A stretch of 64,000 nucleotides of DNA, from assembly GCF_030657435.1 (NCBI RefSeq), contig NZ_JAUTWS010000006.1, positions 124,001 to 188,000 on the forward strand, written 5' to 3'. Each line of letters begins with the position of its first letter. Position 1 is the stretch's first letter. Below the pieces are notes generated by a model, which worked only from the letters and a program-made list of their open reading frames with translations, did no database searches and was not told the DNA's origin. The translations under genes were made by a program, and so were the position numbers. Source of the DNA: Paracraurococcus lichenis. GTDB lineage: Bacteria; Pseudomonadota; Alphaproteobacteria; Acetobacterales; Acetobacteraceae. This document shows positions 25,526 through 33,963 of this stretch, piece by piece.

Positions 25526-26851
25526 ATGCAGACGAATTTCGCGCCCGAGCAGCTTGCCGACCCGGACACGCGGGAGAGCAACACGATCCTGCGGACCTGC
25601 GTCCATTGCGGCTTCTGCACGGCGACCTGCCCGACCTTCGTGCTGCTCGGCGACGAGCTCGATTCCCCGCGCGGGCGCATCTACCTGATCAAGGACATGC
25701 TCGAGAGCGGGCGGCCGGCGACGCCGGAGGTGGTCAAGCATGTGGACCGCTGCCTGTCGTGCCTGTCCTGCATGACGACCTGCCCCTCGGGCGTGAATTA
25801 CATGCACCTGGTCGACCACGCTCGGCGCTACATCGAGGAGACCTATGACCGGCCCTGGCACGAGAGGCTGCTGCGCCGGGTGCTTTCCGCCGTGCTGCCC
25901 TATCCCGCGCGGTTCCGCGCGGCGATCGCGGGGGCGAGGCTCGGGCGGCCGGTCTCCGCGCTGATTCCGGGCGGGCATGTGCTGGGGCAGCGGCTGCGCG
26001 CCATGCTGAAGCTCGCACCCGGCGCCCTGCCGCCGCCGAGCCCGATGCAGGCGCCGCAGGCGCATCGCGCGGAGGGGCAGCGCCGCGGCCGCGTCGCGCT
26101 GCTGACCGGCTGCGCCCAGCAGGTGCTCGCGCCCTCGATCAACGAGGCGACGATCCGCCTGCTGACCCGCATGGGGATCGAGGTGGTCGTCACGCGCGAG
26201 CAGGGCTGCTGCGGCGCGCTCGACCACCACATGGGCCAGCACGACCCGGCCTTCCGCCTGGCCCGCGCCAACATCGCCGCCTGGAGCCGCGAGATCGAGA
26301 GCGAGGGGCTGGACGGCATCGTCATCAACACCTCGGGCTGCGGCACGACGGTGAAGGACTACGGCTTCATGTTCCGCGAGGCGCCGGAGGCCGAGCGCGC
26401 CGCGAAGGTCTCGGCGCTGGCGATGGACGTCTCCGAGGCGCTGCAGAAGTTCGGCTATGCGCCGAGCCGGGAGAAGCCCGGTCTGACGGTCGCCTACCAC
26501 TCCGCCTGCAGCCTGCAGCACGGGCAGCGGATCACCACCCTGCCGAAGCAATTGCTGGCCAAGGCCGGCTTCGCGGTGAAGGAGCCGCGCGAGCCGCATC
26601 TCTGCTGCGGCAGCGCCGGCACCTACAACCTGCTGCAGCCGGAGATCGCCGGCAGGCTGCGGGAGCGGAAGCTCCAGAACCTGCAGGAGACCCGCGCCGA
26701 CCTGATCGCGGCGGGCAATATCGGCTGCCTGACCCAGCTCGGCGGGGACGCCTTGCCGACGGTGCATACGGTCGAGCTGCTGGACTGGATGGCCGGCGGG
26801 CCGGAGCCCGCGGCGGTCGGCGCTGCGCGGCGGGCCAAGGCCACGGCATGA
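25526..26851 (+). CDS. glcF: Glycolate oxidase iron-sulfur subunit
   Basis: A 441-residue protein with two ferredoxin-type [4Fe-4S] motifs (CVHCGFCTATCP near residue 27 and CLSCLSCMTTCP near 78) and two CCG domains (GCCGALDHH, LCCGSAG) typical of GlcF and related oxidoreductase subunits. GlcF passes electrons from the flavin subunits GlcD and GlcE to the membrane during glycolate oxidation to glyoxylate. glcD and glcE are not in the window. The ATG at 25526 gives the usual family length. It overlaps the next gene by ATGA. Confidence 0.9.
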   Translation: MQTNFAPEQLADPDTRESNTILRTCVHCGFCTATCPTFVLLGDELDSPRGRIYLIKDMLESGRPATPEVVKHVDRCLSCLSCMTTCPSGVNYMHLVDHARRYIEETYDRPWHERLLRRVLSAVLPYPARFRAAIAGARLGRPVSALIPGGHVLGQRLRAMLKLAPGALPPPSPMQAPQAHRAEGQRRGRVALLTGCAQQVLAPSINEATIRLLTRMGIEVVVTREQGCCGALDHHMGQHDPAFRLARANIAAWSREIESEGLDGIVINTSGCGTTVKDYGFMFREAPEAERAAKVSALAMDVSEALQKFGYAPSREKPGLTVAYHSACSLQHGQRITTLPKQLLAKAGFAVKEPREPHLCCGSAGTYNLLQPEIAGRLRERKLQNLQETRADLIAAGNIGCLTQLGGDALPTVHTVELLDWMAGGPEPAAVGAARRAKATA

Positions 26852-27069
26852 TCCCGGCGCGCTGGACCCCGATCCTCGTGCCGCTGGTCATGACCTTCTT
26901 CATGACCTTCGTCGTCTCGCTGCTGCTGACCCTGAACAGCGTCGGCCTGATCGCCGGTTTCCTCGGCCTCTGGTTCCGCAACTGGCTGCTGGCCTGGGGC
27001 TTCGCCTTCCCGGCGGCGGTCGTCGCCCTGCCGCTCGCGCGCAGGATCGTCGGCCGGCTGACGGCCTGA
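26848..27069 (+). CDS. DUF2798-type small membrane protein
   Basis: A 73-residue protein with two hydrophobic helices (VPLVMTFFMTFVVSLLLTL and WLLAWGFAFPAAVVALPLA) and a basic end, matching DUF2798. The function is unknown. It is coupled to glcF by a four-base overlap. Confidence 0.78.
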   Translation: MIPARWTPILVPLVMTFFMTFVVSLLLTLNSVGLIAGFLGLWFRNWLLAWGFAFPAAVVALPLARRIVGRLTA

Positions 27070-27115
27070 ACGCCGCCGCGCTAGCCTGCCCCGGCCAGCA
27101 GGGGGGAGGGCGCGG

Positions 27116-27493
27116 ATGGACGGCGACGCGGTGGCGGAGAGCCTTGCCCTCTATGCCGCGCGGCATGGCGACCCGGCGCCGGCGGTCTATGCCCGCCTCT
27201 TCGCCCGGCATCCGGAGGCGGAGGCGCTCTTCCTGCTCGACACCGGCGGGCATGTGCGCGGCCAGATGCTGGCCGTCGCGCTCGAGGCGCTGCTGGACGG
27301 CGGCGAGCGCCTGGCCGGGCTGATCGGGATCGAGCGGCTGAACCACGCGAATATCGGCGTGCCGGAGGCGCTCTTCGACGGCTTCTATGCCCTGCTGATG
27401 CAGACGGTGCGCGAGTCGCTGGGGCCCGACTGGACGCCTGCCATGGAGAGCGGCTGGCGCGCGCGGCTGGATGCGCTCGGCTTGCCCGCCTGA
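27116..27493 (+). CDS. Single-domain globin-like protein
   Basis: A 125-residue all-helical protein resembling bacterial globins. The pattern is VYARLFARHPEAEALF at the B-C region, then LNHANIGVPEALFDGFYALL, whose His could be the heme ligand, then WTPAMESGWRARLDAL at the C-terminus. It would bind heme and oxygen or nitric oxide. It follows DUF2798 and glcF on the same strand after a short gap, so it may share their transcript. Confidence 0.72.
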   Translation: MDGDAVAESLALYAARHGDPAPAVYARLFARHPEAEALFLLDTGGHVRGQMLAVALEALLDGGERLAGLIGIERLNHANIGVPEALFDGFYALLMQTVRESLGPDWTPAMESGWRARLDALGLPA

Positions 27494-27690
27494 GCCGTGC
27501 CGACCCGTACAGGCACATCCGGCAGTGGTCGGCGGCCCGGCCGGCCTGGGCACGGGGGCCGCAACGGCAATAGTCGCGCAACCCGGAGTTGTGTTATTTT
27601 CGATCCTATTCTTCACATTTTGGACATTCCGGCTTGCGTCGGCCGGACCCCTGCGGAAGACTGTGCTCACGAAAACGTGGGGGTGACGTC

Positions 27691-28185
27691 GTGCGCAGGC
27701 TTTGGACTCATCCTTTCCGCAATCCCGGCTTGGTTGTGGCGATCGGCCTGCTGCTCGCCTTTCTCCGCGTCCCGGGCTTGCATTCGGTGCCGCTGCAACT
27801 CAGCCCGACCGCGTCTCCCGGCCGGGCGGTGCAGCGCGTGCCCGATGCGCTCGGCGCCTCGCTCGCGCGCAGCCTGGCGGAGGGCGCACGGGGCGTGCTG
27901 CACCTCTCGGGCCAGGTCGATGCCGAGGCGGCCTGCGGTGCCGCGATCGGCGAGGGCGACGCGGCCTCGCGCCAGGCGGCCGGGGCGGTGCGCGGCACCG
28001 GGAGCGTCGAACGCGTGCTGGCCGCCGAGGACGGCTATCTCGCGGCGGCCCGGCTCTGCCTGCGGGCGGCGCGAGAAACCTGCGGCCGTGCCGGCCCGGG
28101 GATCGATGGCTGTGGCTTGCTCATGCGCGTGAGCGACGCCGACCTCGCCAGCACCCGGGTGCTGAGCGTCAGCCGGCTACGCTGA
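27691..28185 (+). CDS. Exported or membrane-anchored hypothetical protein
   Basis: A 164-residue protein starting at a GTG preceded by GGGGGTGA. One hydrophobic segment near the N-terminus (GLVVAIGLLLAFLRVPG) could be a signal anchor. The rest is Ala-rich with four cysteines (CGAAIG, LCLRAARETCG, DGCGLL), suggesting disulfides outside the cytoplasm. No family is recognised. An AT-rich stretch upstream (27590-27630) probably holds its promoter. Confidence 0.6.
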   Translation: MRRLWTHPFRNPGLVVAIGLLLAFLRVPGLHSVPLQLSPTASPGRAVQRVPDALGASLARSLAEGARGVLHLSGQVDAEAACGAAIGEGDAASRQAAGAVRGTGSVERVLAAEDGYLAAARLCLRAARETCGRAGPGIDGCGLLMRVSDADLASTRVLSVSRLR

Positions 28186-28215
28186 GCAAACCCCCAATAA
28201 GGCTTTCGCTTCGAA

Positions 28216-28246
28216 GGGTCGGGCCGCACGGGGTGTGCCCCGACCC
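28216..28246. terminator. Bidirectional hairpin
   Basis: GGGTCGGG pairs with CCCGACCC, with an inner GCAC/GTGC stem, between two convergent genes. Flanking AAG and AAACT are only weakly A/T-rich. Confidence 0.6.
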
Positions 28247-28258
28247 GCGAAACTCTGC

Positions 28259-29347
28259 TTAGCCCGCCACCGTATCCGCCATCCGCGCGCCGCGCGCGCC
28301 GAGCGGCCGCTCCGGCCCTGTGGTGGTGTCGCGCGCCGTCTGGTGCTCCATCTCCGCATCCAGTTCCGCCCCTGCCAGCACGACAGTGGAGGAGAGCCAG
28401 ATCCAGGTCATGAAGCCGATCACCGCGCCCAGCGAGCCATAGGTCTCGTTGTAGCTGCCGAAATGCGTGACGTACCAGGAGAAGCCGAGCGAGAAGGCGA
28501 CCCAGGCCAGCGAGGCGAAGGCGCTGCCCCAACTCACCCAGCGCCACTGCGCGCGCTCCCGGCTCGGCCCGTAGCGGTAGAGGCAGGCGAGGAAGAAGCC
28601 GACGGCGATCAGCAGCACCGGCCAGCGCGCGAGGCGCAGCACGGAATCCAGCGTCCCGCCGAGGCCGACGAAGTTGAGCACCACCGGGATGGCGACCACG
28701 CCCACCATCGCCAGCACGATGAACAGGATGCCCGCGACGGTGAAGGCCATGGTGACGGCGAGCCGCTTGAAGAAGCTGCGCTTCTCCTTCTCGCCATAGA
28801 CGATGTTGAGCGAATCGACGAAGGCCTTCATCGCCTGGTTCGCCGACCAGAGCGAGGTGGCGAGGCCGAGGACCGCGCCGAAGCCCAGCGTGCCGCTGCC
28901 TTTCGACGTGATGCGCCGCACCTGCTCGTCGATGATCTGCATGCCGCCGCTGGGGATGACGTCCGCCACAGCCTGCAGGTGTTCGTTGATCGTCGCGGGA
29001 TCGGCGAAGAGGCCGTAGATCGAGATCAGCGCGGCGAGCGCGGGGAAGAGCGCGAGCAGGGTGTAGAAGGTGATGCCTGCCGCCTCGGTCATCACCCGGT
29101 CGTTGTTCACCTCGCTGGCGGTGCGCTTGAGGATCTCCCACCAGCCGCGCGCCGGGAAATCGGCCGGGCTGGTGGCCTCGTGGCCATGGCCGCCGGCGGC
29201 ATGCGGGCGGGAAGGGCCGGCGGGCCGTTGCGCGGCGGCGCGGGCCGGATGCGCGCCGGTGCTGCCGCGGTTCATGACCAGCAGCACAAGCCCGCCGGCG
29301 GCGGCGAGGGTGGCGAGGACGGGGTTCGGGCTACGCTCCGCCGGCAT
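28259..29347 (-). CDS. YihY/UPF0761-family membrane protein
   Basis: A 362-residue inner-membrane protein. A hydrophobic Gly/Ala segment and a hydrophilic linker precede the YihY core: WWEILKRTASEVNNDRV, AAGITFYTLLALFPALAALIS, then about five further helices including WLSSTVVLAGAELDAEMEHQ at the end. Once called ribonuclease BN or BrkB, this family is now of uncertain function. A GAGGAGA ribosome-binding site supports the start at 29347. It is divergent from the TctC-type gene. Confidence 0.88.
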   Translation of the reverse strand: MPAERSPNPVLATLAAAGGLVLLVMNRGSTGAHPARAAAQRPAGPSRPHAAGGHGHEATSPADFPARGWWEILKRTASEVNNDRVMTEAAGITFYTLLALFPALAALISIYGLFADPATINEHLQAVADVIPSGGMQIIDEQVRRITSKGSGTLGFGAVLGLATSLWSANQAMKAFVDSLNIVYGEKEKRSFFKRLAVTMAFTVAGILFIVLAMVGVVAIPVVLNFVGLGGTLDSVLRLARWPVLLIAVGFFLACLYRYGPSRERAQWRWVSWGSAFASLAWVAFSLGFSWYVTHFGSYNETYGSLGAVIGFMTWIWLSSTVVLAGAELDAEMEHQTARDTTTGPERPLGARGARMADTVAG

Positions 29348-29470
29348 GGGCGTCTCCTCAGGGCAAGGGCCAGCGCCGGTGGCAACGCCCGACAGCCGCA
29401 ACGGTGCCCGCCGCGACGCGATTTGCCTGCGGGCCCGATCCGCGGCATCTCCCCCGCAACGACGTCCGGG

Positions 29471-30532
29471 ATGCCGACCGCCATGATTCTTCCGCGCCGC
29501 GCGCTGCTCGCCGCCACGCTGGCCTTGCCTGCACTCCGCCCTGCCGCGGCGCAGTCCGGCTATCCCGACCGGCCGATCACCCTGGTGGTTCCCTTCCTTG
29601 CCGGCGGCTCCACCGATATCGCAGCGCGCATCCTGGCCGAGCGCATGGCGCCGAAGCTCGGGCCCCAGGCGAGGATCGTGGTGGAGAACCGGGCGGGCGC
29701 GGGCGGCTCGGTCGGCGCCGACTGGGTCAAGCATCGGCCGGCGGACGGCACCACGCTGCTGCTCGCCTCCGCCTCGGCGCTCGGCAGCAACCCGGCGGCG
29801 CTGCCGCAACAGACGCCCTACGACCCGCTTGAGGATTTTACGCAGATCGCCATCGTGGGCGGCGGGCCGATCGTGCTGGTCGTGCCGGCGGCCTCGCCCT
29901 TCCGCACGGCGCAGGAGTTGCTGGAGGCGGTGAAGGCCAGTCCCGGCCGCTACACCTGGGCGACCAGCGGGGCGGGCGGGATCGGCCACCTCACCGGCGA
30001 GTACCTGAAGATCCGCGCCGGGGGCCTGCCGTCCGATCGCGGAGGGCCGGAGGCCCGCAGCGTGAATCGGCCGGCCGAACCCTTGAGGGCGGAGCACGTG
30101 CCCTATCGCGGCGGCTCGGCCGTGATGGAGGCGCTGGCGAAGGGAGAGGTGGACTACTCGCTCGAGGTCCTGGCCTCCACCGCGCCGCATATCCGCGACG
30201 GGCTCTCGCGCGGGCTGGCGGTAAGCTCGCTGCAGCGCCACCCGCTCTTCCCCGACATCCCGACGCTGGACGAGATCGGGCTCAAGGGCTTCGAGGTGAC
30301 GACCTGGAACATGCTCTGCGGTCCGCGCGGCCTGCCGCCCGAGGTCACCGCGGCGCTGTCGAAGGCGGCGCTCGCGGCGCTGGCGGAGACCACGGTGACG
30401 GAGCGGATGGCGCAGGCGGGCGTCGATCCGGCCCGGCCGGCGACGCCGGCGGAGACGCGGGCCTTCCTCGCGGCCGAGGTGGCGAAGTTCAAGGCCATCG
30501 TGCAGGAGGCGGGCGTCAAGCTGGGACGGTAA
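29471..30532 (+). CDS. TctC/Bug-family tricarboxylate-binding protein with a repeat-encoded insert
   Basis: A 353-residue periplasmic receptor with a Tat or Sec signal (PRRALLAATLALPALRPAAAQ). Family motifs are YPDRPITLVVPFLAGGSTDI and RAGAGGSVGADWV. Bug proteins bind carboxylates, often tricarboxylates or small organic acids. Residues about 185-205 (GLPSDRGGPEARSVNRPAEP) interrupt the loop between LKIRAG and HVPYRGG, where relatives have only a few residues. This segment is encoded by a copy of the palindromic element (30021-30088) and stays in frame. It is convergent with tcuB-tcuA, whose products oxidise tricarballylate, so a tricarboxylate ligand is likely. Start 29483 is an alternative. 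Confidence 0.87.
   Translation: MPTAMILPRRALLAATLALPALRPAAAQSGYPDRPITLVVPFLAGGSTDIAARILAERMAPKLGPQARIVVENRAGAGGSVGADWVKHRPADGTTLLLASASALGSNPAALPQQTPYDPLEDFTQIAIVGGGPIVLVVPAASPFRTAQELLEAVKASPGRYTWATSGAGGIGHLTGEYLKIRAGGLPSDRGGPEARSVNRPAEPLRAEHVPYRGGSAVMEALAKGEVDYSLEVLASTAPHIRDGLSRGLAVSSLQRHPLFPDIPTLDEIGLKGFEVTTWNMLCGPRGLPPEVTAALSKAALAALAETTVTERMAQAGVDPARPATPAETRAFLAAEVAKFKAIVQEAGVKLGR
30021..30088 (+). repeat. Palindromic element inside the TctC coding sequence
   Basis: This diverged copy of the window's palindromic family lies within the TctC gene, in the gene's direction. Shared blocks are CCGAT, GGAGGGCCGGA-GGCCC, TGAATCGGCC and GCCGA. The core stem GGGCC/GGCCC (30044-30048 with 30052-30056) and outer stem CCGAT/ATCGG (30033-30037 with 30066-30070) are kept. 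The next stem block is CGC/GCG here, against GACC/GGTC in the copy at 34543. The bulged TGA next to ATCGG is also kept. It adds about 20 residues without a stop. Confidence 0.82.
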
Positions 30533-30541
30533 CGCGCGACA

Positions 30542-30587
30542 TCTGGGGCTCCGCCCCAGACCCCGCGAAGGGGGCGAGGCCCCCCTT
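30542..30587. terminator. Two tandem hairpins between convergent genes
   Basis: An 8-bp stem TCTGGGGC/GCCCCAGA (30542-30560) and a second GC stem AAGGGGG/CCCCCTT (about 30568-30587) lie between the TctC-type gene and tcuB. Confidence 0.65.
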
Positions 30588-30598
30588 CGAGACCCCCC

Positions 30599-31729
30599 TT
30601 ATGTCCGCCCCGCGGCGCGTTGCTCGCGGGCGTTCCGCAGCAGGGCGAGGCTGCGATAGAGGCCGTGCACCATCTTGCTGTAGGGCAGCGCCACGAAGAG
30701 CGAGAGCACCAGGCCGAGATGGATCGCCATCACGATCCCCATCGCGCCGGTGTGCCGCACCGCCAGCAGAAGCAGCCCGGTGGCCGCAACCAGGAAGAGC
30801 AGCGCCAGCAGCGCATACTCCCCGCCCATGAGCTGCCGCGCCACCGGCGCCGGGTCAGTCACCGTCTTCACCCAGGTCAGCCCCGCCGTGCCGATCAGCA
30901 GCAGCACGCCGCCCCAGAGGCCGAGTTGCACCGGCAGGCTCCAGAAGGCATGCGGCGAGACCCAGTGGAAGAAGTGATAATAGGCGGCGCCCGTCGTGGT
31001 CGCGGCGAAGCACAGCAGGAAGCCGTAGAACATGGCGTGGTGCAGCCAGCGCCGCGCGGTCGAGAAGCCCTCGTCGATGTCGTTGCAGCCATGCCCGCCG
31101 CCGCCGAGGTTGCGCAGCGCGAGGATATCGACCGTCGCCGCCGCCATGGCCGGCGGCGTCAGCGGCGCACCGGCCGACCGCCCCGTCCCGACCCAGTAGC
31201 GGATGGCCCCCATCGCCAGCGCGAAGAGCGAGAACAGGAAGGTCGTGCCCGCCAGCGCGTTCAGCAGCCAGAGCGGCATGATGCGGTAGAAGGCGCCCGG
31301 CCCCGACTGCGGCGCATAGAGCACCGCCGGATCCTGGATGGCCGCCGTCAGCACCAGGGACAGCGCGACGAAAGCGGCCATCAGCAGCGAGAGCAGTGTG
31401 CCGTTCCTGGCGAACACCTTCCCCGCGCCCGGCGGCCAGGCATATTCGGCGTAGCTCTCCTGCCGCAGCGTGGCGAAGGTCTGCGGCAGGTTGATCCCGA
31501 ACTCATGCGGCGGCGCATACTGGCAGGCGTGGAAGCACCCCTTGCAGTTGTGGCAGAGATTGGCGAGGTGCGTCAGGTCGCCCGTCGTGAACTCCCGCCG
31601 CAGCGTCATGGCGGGGAAGACGGCGCAATAGCCCTCGCAGTAGCGGCAGGCATTGCAGACGGCCATGTGCCGCTGTGCCTCGGCGACGGTATCGGAGGCG
31701 TCGAGCGGATGCGCCGCGGCGCCCCGCAT
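30599..31729 (-). CDS. tcuB: Tricarballylate utilization protein TcuB (CitB-like)
   Basis: A 376-residue membrane protein. The N-terminal part holds two cysteine clusters (CNACRYCEGYCAVFP and CHNCKGCFHACQYAPPHEF), and the rest holds about six hydrophobic helices with heme- or quinone-interacting His residues (HHAMFYGF, YYHFFHWVSPHAFW). TcuB reoxidises the FADH2 of TcuA by passing electrons to the quinone pool. It starts two bases after the tcuA stop. The start at 31729 (MRGAAAHPLD) is preferred over longer readings. Confidence 0.9.
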   Translation of the reverse strand: MRGAAAHPLDASDTVAEAQRHMAVCNACRYCEGYCAVFPAMTLRREFTTGDLTHLANLCHNCKGCFHACQYAPPHEFGINLPQTFATLRQESYAEYAWPPGAGKVFARNGTLLSLLMAAFVALSLVLTAAIQDPAVLYAPQSGPGAFYRIMPLWLLNALAGTTFLFSLFALAMGAIRYWVGTGRSAGAPLTPPAMAAATVDILALRNLGGGGHGCNDIDEGFSTARRWLHHAMFYGFLLCFAATTTGAAYYHFFHWVSPHAFWSLPVQLGLWGGVLLLIGTAGLTWVKTVTDPAPVARQLMGGEYALLALLFLVAATGLLLLAVRHTGAMGIVMAIHLGLVLSLFVALPYSKMVHGLYRSLALLRNAREQRAAGRT

Positions 31730-31730
31730 G

Positions 31731-33128
31731 TCAGTTCCGTGCAAGGCGCGCCGCCTCCTCTCCCGCGATGCGTCCGAAGGTGGTGCCGATCGCCATGCCG
31801 AAGCCGGCGAGGTAGCCCTGGCCGAGGATGTTCCCCGACATGATCTCGCCCGAGGCGAAGATGTTCGCGCTCGGCTTGCCATCCGCCATCATCACCCGCG
31901 CGCGGTCGTTCACCTTGACCGAGAGGAAGGTGAAGGTGATGCCGGGCCGCATGGGGTGGCCGATGAAGGGCGGCGTGTCGATGCGCCGCGCCCAATGGCT
32001 CTTGGGCGGGGTCAGCCCTTCCGTGCGGCAGTCGTCCAGCGCTTGCGGCTTGAAGGTGCCGGGGCGGACGGCGGCATTGTACTCGTCCACCACGCGCTGC
32101 ACCTTGTCGGGGTCGAGGCCGAGCTTCTCGGCAAGTTCCGGGATCGTGCCCGCCTTGGCCGGCGGGAAGACGCTCGGCAGGTAGTCCAGCTCCGCCTTGC
32201 TGTCGGTGATGGCGAAGGCTTGCTGGTCCGGCTGCCGGGCGATCAGCCGGCCCCAGATGGCGTAGCGCTTGGGCCAGGTGTCCTCGCCCTCGTCATAGAA
32301 GCGCTCGACATTCCTGTTCACCACGATGGCGAAGGGCGTGCAGTCCAGCCGCATGGCCAGCCCGCCATCCTCCATCGGCGCGCGGGCATCGTTGCAGACG
32401 GCGTGGAACTGCGTGGGGTCGCCCACCTCCTGCACGCCCTGGCCCAGCAGGTCCTTCAGGACGGTCCCCTGGGCATAGGGCGTGCCGCGGATCTGGAAAT
32501 TGTCGGCGGCGTCGCCCCAGTATTCCCGCAGCCAGTCGCGGTTCGCCTGGAAGCCGCCGGCCGAGGCGACCACCGCCCGGAACCGCACCCGCTGCGGGAA
32601 GCCGTGGTAGGAGAGGATGGCCTCGCTGGCGAAGCCCTCCTGCACCTCGATGTGCTGCACCTCGGTGTCGTAGAGGATGTCGATGCCGAGCGCCTCGGCC
32701 GTGCGGTAGAGCGCATTAACCAGCGCCTTGCCGCCGCCGAGGAAGAAGGCGTTGGTGCGCGAGAGGGAGAGGGTGCCGGAGAGCGAGGGCTGGAAGACCA
32801 CCCCGCAGCTTTTCAGGAAGCCCGGCGCGTGCTGGCTGGCGCGGATGCAGGTGCGGGCCAGGTGCTCGTCCGTCTTGCCGCCGGTGACCTTCAGCAGGTC
32901 GTCCCAGTACTCCTCCTCAAGATAGGTCTCGACCTGGACGTCGGTCGGCGCCGGGTGCAGCGCGCGCACATTGCGCGTGTGCCGGCTGTTGCCGCCGCGC
33001 AGCGGCTTCGGCGCATGCTCGGCGACGAGCACGCTCGCGCCGGCGCGGCGGGCCTCGATGGCGGCGCAGAGGGCGGCATTCCCGCCGCCGACGACCAGGA
33101 CGTCCCAGGGACGGCTGAAATCCGGCAT
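31731..33128 (-). CDS. tcuA: FAD-dependent tricarballylate dehydrogenase TcuA
   Basis: A 465-residue flavoprotein of the fumarate reductase/succinate dehydrogenase group. The FAD site is at the N-terminus (WDVLVVGGGNAALCAAIEA). Further signatures are RGGNSRHTRNVR and the C-terminal ASGEIMSGNILGQGYLAG. TcuA oxidises tricarballylate to cis-aconitate; related enzymes act on other tricarboxylates. The ATG at 33128 has AAGGGTG upstream. A GTG at 33146 is in frame but lies inside a candidate operator, so it was rejected. It is transcribed with tcuB and divergent from a GntR regulator. Confidence 0.88.
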   Translation of the reverse strand: MPDFSRPWDVLVVGGGNAALCAAIEARRAGASVLVAEHAPKPLRGGNSRHTRNVRALHPAPTDVQVETYLEEEYWDDLLKVTGGKTDEHLARTCIRASQHAPGFLKSCGVVFQPSLSGTLSLSRTNAFFLGGGKALVNALYRTAEALGIDILYDTEVQHIEVQEGFASEAILSYHGFPQRVRFRAVVASAGGFQANRDWLREYWGDAADNFQIRGTPYAQGTVLKDLLGQGVQEVGDPTQFHAVCNDARAPMEDGGLAMRLDCTPFAIVVNRNVERFYDEGEDTWPKRYAIWGRLIARQPDQQAFAITDSKAELDYLPSVFPPAKAGTIPELAEKLGLDPDKVQRVVDEYNAAVRPGTFKPQALDDCRTEGLTPPKSHWARRIDTPPFIGHPMRPGITFTFLSVKVNDRARVMMADGKPSANIFASGEIMSGNILGQGYLAGFGMAIGTTFGRIAGEEAARLARN

Positions 33129-33138
33129 GGACACCCTT

Positions 33139-33154
33139 GTATCCACCGGGATAC
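33139..33154. promoter_or_regulatory. Candidate GntR operator between tcuA and its regulator
   Basis: The inverted repeat GTATCC-ACCG-GGATAC lies in the 38-base gap between the divergent tcuA and GntR starts. FCD-type GntR regulators commonly bind short GTAT/ATAC palindromes, so this is a natural autoregulatory and tcuAB-controlling site. Confidence 0.55.
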
Positions 33155-33166
33155 GAGATTGTCCAG

Positions 33167-33889
33167 ATGCGCTCGAAAGCCCTGCGGCCCCGGGCTACGC
33201 CGGCGGCCATGGACCTCCCTCCCGTCCCGCGCGACCTCGGGCAGGAAGCCTATGACCGCATCCGCGCGGCGATCCGCGACGGCACGCTCGCGCCCGGCCT
33301 GCGGCTGACCGAGACCGACCTCGCGGCGCGCTTCGGCGTCTCCCGCACCCCCGTCCGCGGCGCCATCGCCCGGCTGGAGGCGGAGGGGCTGCTGACCCAT
33401 GAGCCGCGCCGCGGCCTGACCGTCACCCGGCCCGACCATGCCGGGGTGATGGAGCTCTACGTCATGCGGGAGATCCTGGAGGGCGCGGCGGCGCGGCTGG
33501 CCGCGCAGCACGCGACGGAGGCCGAGCTTGCCGCCATGGCGGAGATCGTCGCGGGGGAGCCGGCCGCCTTCGGCGATCCCGGCGGGCTGGCGGAGGTGAA
33601 CCTCCGGCTGCACGGCCTGCTCTACCTCGCCGCCCACAACCGCTACCTGTTGCGGAGCCTCGAGCAACTGGCCGCCACCATGGCCCTGCTGCCCTCCCTG
33701 CTCGCGCGCGGCGGCCGGGCGGAGGCGGCGCATGCCGAGCACCGCGCCATCCTGCAGGCGCTGCAGCGGCGGGACGGGGAGGGGGCCGAGGCGGCGGCCC
33801 GGGCGCATGCGCGCGCCGCGCTGCGGCACCGCTTGGCCTGGCTGCTCAGCACCGGCGACCTGCCGCAGGCGACGCCGGGCGGGCGGTAG
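33167..33889 (+). CDS. GntR-family (FadR/FCD) transcriptional regulator
   Basis: A 240-residue regulator. A winged helix-turn-helix (GQEAYDRIRAAIRDGTLAPG, ETDLAARFGVSRTPVRGAIARLEAEGLL) is followed by an all-helical FCD ligand domain (about 100-230) with possible metal-binding His residues. It is divergent from tcuA with a palindromic site between them, so it probably controls tcuAB in response to a carboxylate. Starts at 33167 (MRSKALR) and 33209 (MDLPPVP) are both possible. Upstream starts would overlap the operator. Confidence 0.88.
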   Translation: MRSKALRPRATPAAMDLPPVPRDLGQEAYDRIRAAIRDGTLAPGLRLTETDLAARFGVSRTPVRGAIARLEAEGLLTHEPRRGLTVTRPDHAGVMELYVMREILEGAAARLAAQHATEAELAAMAEIVAGEPAAFGDPGGLAEVNLRLHGLLYLAAHNRYLLRSLEQLAATMALLPSLLARGGRAEAAHAEHRAILQALQRRDGEGAEAAARAHARAALRHRLAWLLSTGDLPQATPGGR

Positions 33890-33963
33890 GCACGCCCCAC
33901 CCGCGGCACGGCAGGCCGCACGGCACCCTTGCCAGCCGACCCGCGCCACCCGATTCTCCCCGC

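Noticed and set aside
33129-33146. GTG start six codons earlier for tcuA
   Set aside because: It overlaps the candidate operator, while the ATG at 33128 has a better ribosome-binding site.
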